Below are positions 1 through 8,431 of a stretch of 64,000 nt of DNA, in pieces; the stretch's first letter is position 1; every line of letters begins with the position of its first letter. The stretch lies in NCBI RefSeq assembly GCF_029309905.1, contig NZ_JARBJP010000002.1, forward strand, positions 496,001-560,000, given 5' to 3'. The translations under genes were made by a program, and so were the position numbers. The notes under the pieces are model-generated. The model had not been told where the DNA came from and ran no database searches. It saw nothing but the letters and a program-made list of their open reading frames with translations. The DNA comes from Brytella acorum. Lineage in GTDB: Bacteria > Pseudomonadota > Alphaproteobacteria > Acetobacterales > Acetobacteraceae.

Positions 1-1485
<1,485 letters not shown>

Positions 1486-1492
1486 AAGCTTG

Positions 1493-1518
1493 AGAAAGGG
1501 AGCGGCGCCGCTCTTTCT
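1493..1518. terminator. Hairpin downstream of valS
   Basis: AGAAAG (1493-1498) and AGCGGC (1501-1506) pair with GCCGCT (1507-1512) and CTTTCT (1513-1518), leaving a two-base GG bulge. The centre is self-complementary, so a few inner pairs must open to form a loop. It sits 8 bases after the valS stop. No clear T-run follows, so terminator function is inferred from position. Confidence 0.4.
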
Positions 1519-1546
1519 GGTTTCACGTGCTCACGCCTGAAACCAG
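1517..1546. terminator. Second hairpin between convergent valS and ilvD
   Basis: CTGGTTTCA (1517-1525) is the exact reverse complement of TGAAACCAG (1538-1546), giving a 9-bp stem with a 12-base loop. It lies between the valS stop (1485) and the ilvD stop (1635), a position suiting a bidirectional terminator. A T-rich stretch follows about 14 bases later on the plus strand. Confidence 0.45.
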
Positions 1547-1634
1547 AAGACTCTCCATGCTTTTTCAAGCGTTTTCGTGAGGACGTAAGCTGGGCGCGCC
1601 ATAACGGCCTGGTGGATAGCGCTTGGGCCTGGCT

Positions 1635-3488
1635 TCACCCAATTTTTCGGCTGAGCTGGCTCACATCCCGCACCGCGCCCGTGGCCGCGCTGGTGGTCAT
1701 GAGAGCATAGGCTTGCAGGGCTGGAGACACGATCCGGCGCCGGTCGGGGGTAAACGCTCTCGCCCCTCTGGCCATCATACGTTCGCGTCGGTCGGCCAAC
1801 GCGGCGTCACTGACCTGCACAGCGAGGCCGCGGTTCGGGATATCGATCAGAATGACGTCGCCATCCTCGATCAGGCCGATCGTGCCGCCCTCGGCCGCTT
1901 CGGGGGATACATGTCCGATGGAGAGGCCCGAACTGCCCCCGGAAAAACGTCCGTCGGTGACGAGGGCGCAGGATTCCGCAAGTCCCTTGGATTTCAGGTA
2001 ACTCGTCGGGTAGAGCATTTCCTGCATGCCAGGGCCGCCTTTTGGACCTTCGTAACGAATGACGACGACGTCGCCGGGTTTGATACGATTGCCGAGGATC
2101 GCTGTTACGGCGTCATCCTGACTTTCGAATACGCGCGCCGTTCCGGTAAATTTCAGGATCTTGTCCGAAACACCGGCGGTTTTGACGATTGCTCCGGCCT
2201 CGGCGAGGTTGCCATACAGAACGGCAAGTCCCCCGTCCTGTGAGAACGCATGGGCTCGATCGCGAAGGACACCGGCTGAACGGTCGAGATCGAGTTCCTG
2301 GTAGCGGCTCGCCTGTGAGAAGGCCTGCGTGGTGCGGACGCCCCCGGGTGCCGCCCTGAAGCGTTCCGCGGCTTCAGGCTCCCCATGCACGATATCCCAG
2401 CTTTGAAGACTTTCCGCGAGGGAGGGAGCGTGCACGGTCGGCACGGTCGTTTCAAGCAGGCCCGCACGATCGAGTTCGCCCAGAATGGCAGGAATGCCAC
2501 CGGCACGATGGACATCTTCCATATGCACGTCGTTCCGTGCCGGGGCGACCTTGCACAGATGCGGTACCTGGCGCGACAGGCGGTCGATATCGGCCATGTG
2601 GAAATCCACTTCGGCTTCGTGTGCCGCTGCAAGCAGGTGCAGCACCGTGTTGGTCGAGCCACCCATGGCGATATCGAGCGTCATGGCGTTCTCAAACGCG
2701 GCTTTCGTGGCGATCCCTCGTGGCAGGGCTGTGGCATCGTCCTGCTCGTACCAACGTCGCGTAAGTTCCACGACAGTACGGCCCGCTTCGAGGAAAAGCT
2801 CGCGTCTGTCGGCATGCGTGGCAAGGAGGCTTCCGTTTCCCGGCAATGCCAGTCCCAGAGCCTCGGTCAGGCAGTTCATCGAATTGGCGGTGAACATCCC
2901 CGAACAGGAACCACAGGTGGGGCAGGCCGAACGCTCGATCTGTTCGGATTCGGCGTCGGATACTTTCGGATTCGCCGCCGCAACCATGGAGTCCACCAGA
3001 TCGAGTTTGCGATCGATCCCCGGTCCGTCGAGTTTGCCGGCCTCCATCGGACCGCCCGAAACGAAGACGGCGGGGATGTTGAGACGCAGGGCCGCCATCA
3101 GCATCCCCGGCGTGATCTTGTCACAGTTGCTGATGCAGACGAGCGCATCGGCGCAATGGGCATTGGCCATGTATTCCACGGAATCGGCGATCAGTTCACG
3201 CGAAGGCAGGCTGTAGAGCATGCCGCCATGGCCCATCGCGATTCCGTCATCTACGGCGATCGTGTTGAACTCGCGTGCGACACCGCCCGCCTCCTCGATC
3301 GCGCCCGCGACGAGGGCGCCGAGATCTTTCAGATGTACATGGCCGGGGACGAACTGGGTGAAGGAGTTGACGACCGCGATAATGGGTTTGCCGAAGTCGC
3401 CGTCTGTCATGCCTGTCGCGCGCCACAGGGCGCGCGCGCCCGCCATGTTGCGGCCATGGGTTGTGGTGCGGGAACGGTAGGCGGGCAT
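1635..3488 (-). CDS. ilvD: Dihydroxy-acid dehydratase
   Basis: 617 aa, the usual IlvD length. It dehydrates 2,3-dihydroxy-isovalerate and 2,3-dihydroxy-3-methylvalerate in valine, isoleucine and leucine synthesis, using an Fe-S cluster and Mg2+. Family marks are visible: the N-terminal [11 protein letters not shown] segment, the CDKITPGML motif around residue 124, the [17 protein letters not shown] block near residue 190-210 that supplies cluster cysteines, and the C-terminal [11 protein letters not shown] active-site loop. The ATG at 3488 gives the standard [23 protein letters not shown]-type beginning. It is transcribed alone, convergent with valS and divergent from the ester hydrolase gene (223 bp apart). 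Confidence 0.97.
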   Translation of the reverse strand: MPAYRSRTTTHGRNMAGARALWRATGMTDGDFGKPIIAVVNSFTQFVPGHVHLKDLGALVAGAIEEAGGVAREFNTIAVDDGIAMGHGGMLYSLPSRELIADSVEYMANAHCADALVCISNCDKITPGMLMAALRLNIPAVFVSGGPMEAGKLDGPGIDRKLDLVDSMVAAANPKVSDAESEQIERSACPTCGSCSGMFTANSMNCLTEALGLALPGNGSLLATHADRRELFLEAGRTVVELTRRWYEQDDATALPRGIATKAAFENAMTLDIAMGGSTNTVLHLLAAAHEAEVDFHMADIDRLSRQVPHLCKVAPARNDVHMEDVHRAGGIPAILGELDRAGLLETTVPTVHAPSLAESLQSWDIVHGEPEAAERFRAAPGGVRTTQAFSQASRYQELDLDRSAGVLRDRAHAFSQDGGLAVLYGNLAEAGAIVKTAGVSDKILKFTGTARVFESQDDAVTAILGNRIKPGDVVVIRYEGPKGGPGMQEMLYPTSYLKSKGLAESCALVTDGRFSGGSSGLSIGHVSPEAAEGGTIGLIEDGDVILIDIPNRGLAVQVSDAALADRRERMMARGARAFTPDRRRIVSPALQAYALMTTSAATGAVRDVSQLSRKIG

Positions 3489-3698
3489 GATTCAGGATCC
3501 AGTCAGAAATTGAGGCGACATAACCGGGCGGGAACGCGTAACGGGCCAAGAGCGCATGCGAACGAAAATGTCAATAAAAAGCACTGGCGCGCACGAATGT
3601 TGCGCATGGACCCGGCCTCGTCGTCTCTTGCCGGAACGCGACATAACGGCGATCATTCCTGTTTCATTCCGTCCAGTTTCTGCGTTTTCCCAGATCGA

Positions 3699-3703
3699 AA
3701 GGA
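3699..3703 (+). promoter_or_regulatory. Ribosome binding site deciding the start of the ester hydrolase
   Basis: AAGGA lies 8 bases before the GTG at 3712. The same frame is open further upstream to an ATG at 3556, but that extension encodes an Arg/Pro-rich stretch unlike a signal peptide. The GTG start places a clean signal peptide at the N-terminus. Confidence 0.55.
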
Positions 3704-3711
3704 TCGTCCGC

Positions 3712-5670
3712 GTGGTCAGTCGCGTCGTGCTGCGAAATATCATCCTCCTTGCTACATGCGCGTCTCTTGGTATCGACGCCCGCGCTGCCGGCCTGAATGG
3801 CGAGAAACCTGCTGATGCCGTGACGCCGGACATGATTCAGAACGGTAGCGACATTCCCGCGCATGTCAGGATCCCCGATGAGGCGCGGGATTATATCAGG
3901 CGCGATGTCATGATTCCGATGCGTGATGGCGTTAAATTGCATACGGTCATCGTGATTGCCAAGAACGCCAGAGATGCCCCGATTCTTCTGACCCGCACGC
4001 CCTATGATGCGAGTGCTCGCGTCAGCCGCGTGGCCGATGCGCCGACGATGCGTGCCGTGCTGGCGCAGGGAGACGGCGTGTTCGTCGATGCGGGTTATAT
4101 CCGTGTTTTCCAGGACGTGCGCGGAAAGTACGGTTCGGAAGGCGATTATGTCATGACGCGACCGCCGATGGGACCGCTCAACCGCAGCCGGACGGACGAC
4201 ACCACGGACGCGTGGGATACGATCGACTGGCTCGTCAAAAATGTTCCGGAAAGCAACGGTCGCGTCGGGATGACGGGTTCGTCCTATGAAGGCTGGACGG
4301 TCGTCATGGCTCTGCTCGACCCTCATCCGGCGCTGAAAGTGGCGTCGCCCGAAAGTCCGATGGTCGATGGCTGGATGGGCGACGACTGGTATCATTACGG
4401 CGCGTTCCGGCAGGCGAGCTTTGACTACTTCACGGGTCAGATGTCGGATCGCGGCAAGGGCGGGTCAATCCCCCGGGCGGACGCCGATGATTATACCAAC
4501 TTTCTGAGAGCCGGATCGGCTGGTCATTTCGCAACCGAAGCCGGTCTCGACCAGTTTCCCTGGTGGCAACGCATGCATGCTCATCCCGCCTACGATGCGT
4601 TCTGGTCGGAGCAGGCGCTGGACAGGTTGATCACGCGCCGTCCGATGACCGTTCCGACGATATGGGAGCAGGGGTTGTGGGACCAGGAAGACATGTGGGG
4701 CGCCATTCATAGCTGGCAGGCCTTGAAGAGCCGTCATCCCACCGTGCCGAACATCCTCGTGATGGGGCCGTGGCGTCACAGTGGGGTCAACTATGATGGA
4801 TCCATGCTCGGCCCGCTCCATTTCGATGGCGATACGGCGCTCTGGTATCGCACGAACGTCATGCGTCCGTTCTTCGACCAATATCTCAAGCCTGGCGCAC
4901 CCAAGGTGAATTTCGACGAAGCCATCATCTACAACACGGGTGAGAATCACTGGGATCACTATCGCAACTGGCTTGGGGAGTGCGGCGCGAGCTGTCTTGG
5001 TGTTGGACAAAAACTTTATTTTCAGCCGGATAACGGTCTGGATATGAAGCGCACGCGGCCGGGCACGGTGTCCTATGTGTCGGACCCGGCCCATCCGGTG
5101 CCTTTCGTGCAGCGTCCGTATGCCTTTGAAGACGGCGCGCGCTGGAAACCCTGGCTCACGAGCGATCAGCGTTTTGCCGAAGCGCGTCCGGACGTTGTGA
5201 CGTTCGAGACGCCCGTGCTCGACCATCCTGTCCGCGTGTCGGGAGTGCCGACGGCGGATCTGTTCGCGGCCACGACGGGCACGGATGCGGACTGGGTCGT
5301 GAAGGTGATCGACGTCTATCCCGGGATCGACGCGGATCGTCCCGAGATGGGCGGCTATGAACTTCCGCTGTCGATGGATATTTTCCGGGGACGGTATGCG
5401 AAGGATTTTGCGCATCCGTCTCCCGCGACGCCGAACCAGGTGGCGGAGTATAAATTCACGCTGCCCGCGATGAACCACGTCTTTCTGCCTGGCCATCGGA
5501 TCATGGTTCAGGTCCAGTCAAGCTGGTTCCCCCTTTACGATCGCAACCCGCAGACCTACGTCTCCAACATCTTCGATGCGAAGCCGCAGGACTATCGCGC
5601 CCAGACCCACACGCTACATTTCGGTGGTGCGTCGGCGAGCGGTATCTACCTCCCAGTCGTGAAGGAATGA
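3712..5670 (+). CDS. aehA: Alpha-amino-acid ester hydrolase (CocE/NonD family), secreted
   Basis: 652 aa from the GTG at 3712. A signal peptide (about residues 1-26, ending ARAA) points to the periplasm. The fold is CocE/X-Pro dipeptidyl-peptidase-like: an alpha/beta hydrolase plus a C-terminal jelly-roll. The nucleophile sits in GSSYEG (Ser191). The catalytic Asp324 lies in WDQEDMWGA and the His356 in GPWRHSG. The spacings 191-324-356 (133 and 32) equal those known for the Acetobacter turbidans enzyme (Ser205, Asp338, His370). The carboxylate cluster that binds the substrate's alpha-amino group is present: Asp225 (GDDW), Glu326 and Asp327. Such enzymes hydrolyse or transfer acyl groups of alpha-amino-acid esters and amides, including beta-lactams. 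The natural substrate is unknown. The stop overlaps msrA (ATGA). Confidence 0.85.
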   Translation: MVSRVVLRNIILLATCASLGIDARAAGLNGEKPADAVTPDMIQNGSDIPAHVRIPDEARDYIRRDVMIPMRDGVKLHTVIVIAKNARDAPILLTRTPYDASARVSRVADAPTMRAVLAQGDGVFVDAGYIRVFQDVRGKYGSEGDYVMTRPPMGPLNRSRTDDTTDAWDTIDWLVKNVPESNGRVGMTGSSYEGWTVVMALLDPHPALKVASPESPMVDGWMGDDWYHYGAFRQASFDYFTGQMSDRGKGGSIPRADADDYTNFLRAGSAGHFATEAGLDQFPWWQRMHAHPAYDAFWSEQALDRLITRRPMTVPTIWEQGLWDQEDMWGAIHSWQALKSRHPTVPNILVMGPWRHSGVNYDGSMLGPLHFDGDTALWYRTNVMRPFFDQYLKPGAPKVNFDEAIIYNTGENHWDHYRNWLGECGASCLGVGQKLYFQPDNGLDMKRTRPGTVSYVSDPAHPVPFVQRPYAFEDGARWKPWLTSDQRFAEARPDVVTFETPVLDHPVRVSGVPTADLFAATTGTDADWVVKVIDVYPGIDADRPEMGGYELPLSMDIFRGRYAKDFAHPSPATPNQVAEYKFTLPAMNHVFLPGHRIMVQVQSSWFPLYDRNPQTYVSNIFDAKPQDYRAQTHTLHFGGASASGIYLPVVKE

Positions 5671-6221
5671 TGGCGATGAACGGAACAGTTACGGAAACCG
5701 CACTTCTTGGCGGTGGCTGCTTCTGGTGCACGGAAGCTATTTTCTCCGGCCTGCGGGGCGTGCTGAGCGTCAAGCCGGGCTATGCGGGCGGTCACACCGC
5801 CAGTCCCAGCTACGAGGCGGTATGCACCGGTCAGACGGGGCATGCCGAAGTCGTTGAAGTGACATTCGATCCGCGGGAGATCTCCTATGCGGATCTCCTG
5901 CGGGTTTTTTACACAACGCACGATCCGACCACGCCGGACCGCCAGGGCAATGATGTCGGGAGCCAATACCGCTCGGTCATTTTCGCGCGGGACGAGAGCC
6001 AGTCGGCGACGGCGCGTGAGGTGACGAAAGAGATCAGCGAGGCGGGGATATGGCGCGATCCTCTTGTTACCGAGATTGCGGGCCCGGCGCATTTCTGGGA
6101 AGCCGAAGCCAAGCATCACGATTATTTTGCCCGTAACCCGGAGACCGCGTATTGCGCGGCGGTTGTCGCGCCTAAAGTTTCCAAGGCGCGGAAAATGTAT
6201 CGCGACCGGCTCAAGGCATAG
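5667..6221 (+). CDS. msrA: Peptide-methionine (S)-S-oxide reductase
   Basis: 184 aa. It reduces methionine-S-sulfoxide in proteins and peptides. The catalytic GGGCFWC motif lies at residues 15-21, followed by the family motifs PGYAGG, TGHAEVVEV and the GSQYRS segment. A likely resolving cysteine is in AYCAAVVAPK near the C-terminus. The first ATG overlaps the upstream stop as ATGA, but ATGs at 5670 and 5676 are also possible after the GAAGGA site. No signal peptide is seen, so the enzyme is cytoplasmic. It is translationally coupled to the ester hydrolase, but I see no functional link. Confidence 0.95.
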   Translation: MMAMNGTVTETALLGGGCFWCTEAIFSGLRGVLSVKPGYAGGHTASPSYEAVCTGQTGHAEVVEVTFDPREISYADLLRVFYTTHDPTTPDRQGNDVGSQYRSVIFARDESQSATAREVTKEISEAGIWRDPLVTEIAGPAHFWEAEAKHHDYFARNPETAYCAAVVAPKVSKARKMYRDRLKA

Positions 6222-6270
6222 TGGCATCTGACAGGGCGGCGATCAGACATATGTCTCTTCAGGCGCTGCT

Positions 6271-6948
6271 TTATCCGGTCGATAGAGCGTTCTGATGCGG
6301 CGTCCGCATCGCGTTCCGGGATGGATCGTCGGCGCCGTGCTGCTGTCGGATGACACCGGTTTCGAGCAGCATCGTGATATGGGCGGCAGCGTCGGAAAAG
6401 TCCTGTGACGTCAGGGCCTTGCGATCCAGCACAGTTGTGAACTGCGCGCTCATATCGGCATAGGCCTGTGTCATTGCCCAGAGCGAAAACATGAAATGCG
6501 GTGTATGGACCGGCCGGATCTCTCCACGCGTCGCCCATACACGGAATGTCCGATCGATCAGGCCGATATGGGCGCGAAGTCTGGACGAAAAATAACCTGT
6601 CAGGTGATCCGCGCCCTGGAGGACCTCGTGGGCGAACAGACGTGACGCATGGGGACGTTCACAAGAGAAGGCGAGCTTGGCGGCAATATAGCCCCGAAGG
6701 CCGTCGGATGCCGCGATCTCAGGCGTCAGCCAGCGCTCGGCATCGGCCAGCCAGCCGGTCAGGGTATGTTCGAGAACCGCACGGTAAAGCTCTTCCTTGG
6801 TGCGGAAGTAGTAATGGATGTTGGCCTTCGGCAATGCGGCGGTACGGGCAATGACGGCCATCGTGGCGCCACCAAAGCCGACGCGTCCGAAGACGCGCTC
6901 CGCCGACGACAGAATATGGGCGACGGTGGCTTCACGGGACATGCCCAA
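6271..6948 (-). CDS. TetR-family regulator with RutR/YcdC-type C-terminal domain
   Basis: 225 aa. The N-terminal TetR helix-turn-helix spans about residues 8-56, with the recognition part KANIHYYFRTKEELYRAVL. The remaining 150 residues follow the RutR pattern: a YIAAKLAFS block, P.ASRLFAHEVLQGA, LID in the middle, then HFMFSLWAMTQAYAD and a closing LLETGV segment. RutR-type proteins sense pyrimidines or related metabolites and control nucleobase use. No rut operon is present here. The nearest catabolic genes are the decayed uraD/uraH remnants about 1 kb away. Its effector and targets are therefore inference. It converges on msrA and is divergent from the acid phosphatase gene. Confidence 0.85.
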   Translation of the reverse strand: MGMSREATVAHILSSAERVFGRVGFGGATMAVIARTAALPKANIHYYFRTKEELYRAVLEHTLTGWLADAERWLTPEIAASDGLRGYIAAKLAFSCERPHASRLFAHEVLQGADHLTGYFSSRLRAHIGLIDRTFRVWATRGEIRPVHTPHFMFSLWAMTQAYADMSAQFTTVLDRKALTSQDFSDAAAHITMLLETGVIRQQHGADDPSRNAMRTPHQNALSTG

Positions 6949-7134
6949 AATCTGTCTCCCCGGTGAGCAGCCAGTTCTGCAGGCAGGATTCGTGTCTTAT
7001 CGTGTCTGTTCCGGGTCGTCCATGTTCCAGTGCCGGTCGTTGCTATACCATGATATTGCGGACTGCCCTTGTGACGGGAGCGTTCGTCCAGTCACAGTGT
7101 TCTGTGTTGTTGAAGCTGAGCGGATGGAGGGGGA

Positions 7135-7845
7135 ATGGCTCGAAGATTTGCAGGAGTTTTTCTGACGGCGCTGCTGCTGTGCGGCTGTGTGACGACGATG
7201 TCACCGACCGACGCCCAGACTGTCGGTTCCGAGCCGTTCAATGTGGGCGATGCTCAGCGCGCGGCGTCGGCTTATTACGAGAGCGGGCGTTATGCGCAGG
7301 ATCTGGACGCCGTTTTTTCCGAGGTGCGCCGTTGGGTTCGCGAACATGCACGCCAGCATGCCCGTCCGGCGATCGTTCTCGATATTGACGAAACGTCTGT
7401 GTCCAACTGGCTCGCCATGAAGGCCGATGGCTTTGGATACATCAGGGCTGGCGACTGCAACCGTCTTCCCCAGGGTCCGTGCGGTTGGCTTGCATGGGAA
7501 GAGTCGGAACGTGCGCCCGCCATACCCGGAGCGCTGGCTCTGGTGCGTGAAGCCCATAGTCTGGGTGTGGCGGTTTTCTTCGTGACCGGTCGGTATGAAG
7601 ATGAACGCCATGCCACTGAAGCCAATCTCAGGGCGGCTGGCTACGACAACTGGCGTGGCCTCATATTGCGGCCTGTCCATAGCCATACGGAAAGCGCGAT
7701 GCAATACAAGGCTCCGGCCCGGGCGCGGATCGAAGCCGAAGGGTATCGTATCATTGCCAATATCGGTGACCAGCCATCGGATCTCGATGGAGGGCATGCG
7801 GAACGTACTTTCCTGCTGCCGAACCCGTTTTACAGGGTGCCGTGA
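7135..7845 (+). CDS. HAD-superfamily class IIIB acid phosphatase, lipoprotein e(P4)-like
   Basis: 236 aa. The N-terminus is a lipoprotein-type signal with a Cys at residue 18 in LLLCGC, so the protein is probably anchored to a membrane facing the periplasm. The HAD nucleophile motif I is VLDIDETSVSN near residue 82-92 (DxDxT/S form). Motif II is the Thr in FFVTGR, and the late acidic motif is IGDQPSDLDGG. This pattern fits class B/C-type acid phosphatases such as the e(P4) nucleotidase, which dephosphorylate nucleotides outside the cytoplasm. Substrate preference cannot be read from sequence. Transcription is divergent from the TetR gene across 186 bp. Confidence 0.85.
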   Translation: MARRFAGVFLTALLLCGCVTTMSPTDAQTVGSEPFNVGDAQRAASAYYESGRYAQDLDAVFSEVRRWVREHARQHARPAIVLDIDETSVSNWLAMKADGFGYIRAGDCNRLPQGPCGWLAWEESERAPAIPGALALVREAHSLGVAVFFVTGRYEDERHATEANLRAAGYDNWRGLILRPVHSHTESAMQYKAPARARIEAEGYRIIANIGDQPSDLDGGHAERTFLLPNPFYRVP

Positions 7846-7857
7846 TCATGTCCGGGC

Positions 7858-8000
7858 GTGAAACGTCAGTTTCATCCCGATCTTGCCCGGCTCGCTTATG
7901 CGGCAGCCCGTTGGTCTCCTGAAACGCGCCGGGATGGCAGCACTGTTCGTGATGTCATAATCATCGGTGGCGGCCAGGGCGCCTTGGAAGGTGGAGAGAA
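7858..8000 (+). pseudogene. Remnant: N-terminus of a FAD-dependent oxidoreductase
   Basis: The frame opening at GTG 7858 encodes a stretch starting HPDLARLAYAAARWSP and then RDVIIIGGGQG. That is the start of a Rossmann-type FAD-binding fold (GxGxxG-like) preceded by the short leader seen in some proteobacterial flavoprotein monooxygenases. The fold breaks off right after the glycine-rich loop, and the sequence passes directly into the uraD remnant in another frame. The rest of a gene of more than 1 kb is missing. A 74-codon open frame continues to 8082 by chance. The exact family is uncertain. Confidence 0.4.
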
Positions 8001-8171
8001 TGTCGTTTTGTGTGCCGTTCGTGATCTGCGTGCGCGACGTCTGGCAAGACGATCATTCAAAACGAACTCGAACCGCGTCTGAAACAATCTCCCGCGCGTG
8101 AAGTGTCGGAGTCGCGTTGCCAGTTTGATCGCGCCACCATCAACCGGCTGAAGGACAGGCTGACGTCATGA
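7997..8171 (+). pseudogene. uraD: Remnant: OHCU decarboxylase (UraD), C-terminal part, frameshifted
   Basis: Two pieces in different frames resemble the end of 2-oxo-4-hydroxy-4-carboxy-5-ureidoimidazoline decarboxylase. The first, from about 8000, reads CVPFVICVRD and matches the FPFVICVR-type strand of UraD. The second, from about 8040, reads GKTIIQNELEPRLKQSPARE and continues through FDRATINRLKDRLTS to a TGA at 8169-8171. It matches the ELExRL...PAxE...RLxDRL tail of the family. One frameshift near 8035-8048 and loss of the N-terminal two thirds make it non-functional. The stop overlaps an ATG at 8168 (ATGA), as expected for an old uraD-uraH junction. Confidence 0.55.
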
Positions 8172-8375
8172 CCGTGCTCTCGATCCCGCGCTGGCATCGG
8201 GTCGGTATCGACTGGAGTTTTCCGTGGCCGACTGTTTCCGCGCGAGCGGGACGAAACAGCGTTACCCGACTTCTTCTGATACCGTCCCGCTCGCATTCGG
8301 CCCCGATGAAGGGGGACACCCCCATGTAACGCTCTGCTTTCGCCCTTTGGAGACTCGGCCTGTCGCGGAGGCTGA
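8168..8375 (+). pseudogene. uraH: Remnant: 5-hydroxyisourate hydrolase (UraH, transthyretin-like), frameshifted
   Basis: The ATG at 8168 begins MTVLSIP, like the MxxLSTHVLD start of HIU hydrolases. About 55 residues are then missing and the reading shifts frame. A second frame encodes DPALASGRYRLEF, SVADCFRASG and DTVPLAFGPDEGGHPHVTL, matching the LxxGxYxLxFxVxxYFxxxG...DxVPLxFG...HYHVPLL half of the family. A further shift at about 8340 gives SPFGDSACRGG and a TGA at 8373-8375, a clear relic of the C-terminal SP(W/F)xYSTYRGS signature. The key Tyr and Ser there are lost. A decayed gene is the best reading. Confidence 0.6.
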
Positions 8376-8431
8376 CAGGCGTTGCGGCGCATGATCGGCG
8401 TCGGGAGTGCTTTACCGCGAGCGGCGGCAGG

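Noticed and set aside
2385-3815. Long open frame antisense to ilvD, 476 codons
   Set aside because: Opposite strand of a clear ilvD; low-complexity His/Arg-rich translation with no domain.
7858-8082. Small intact 74-codon gene
   Set aside because: Only the first third resembles a protein (FAD-binding start); the rest overlaps the uraD remnant out of frame, so it is a fusion of relics, not a gene.
8057-8392. Minus-strand open frames across the decayed block
   Set aside because: They cover the uraD/uraH remnants on the opposite strand and show no domain; the plus-strand relic is better supported.
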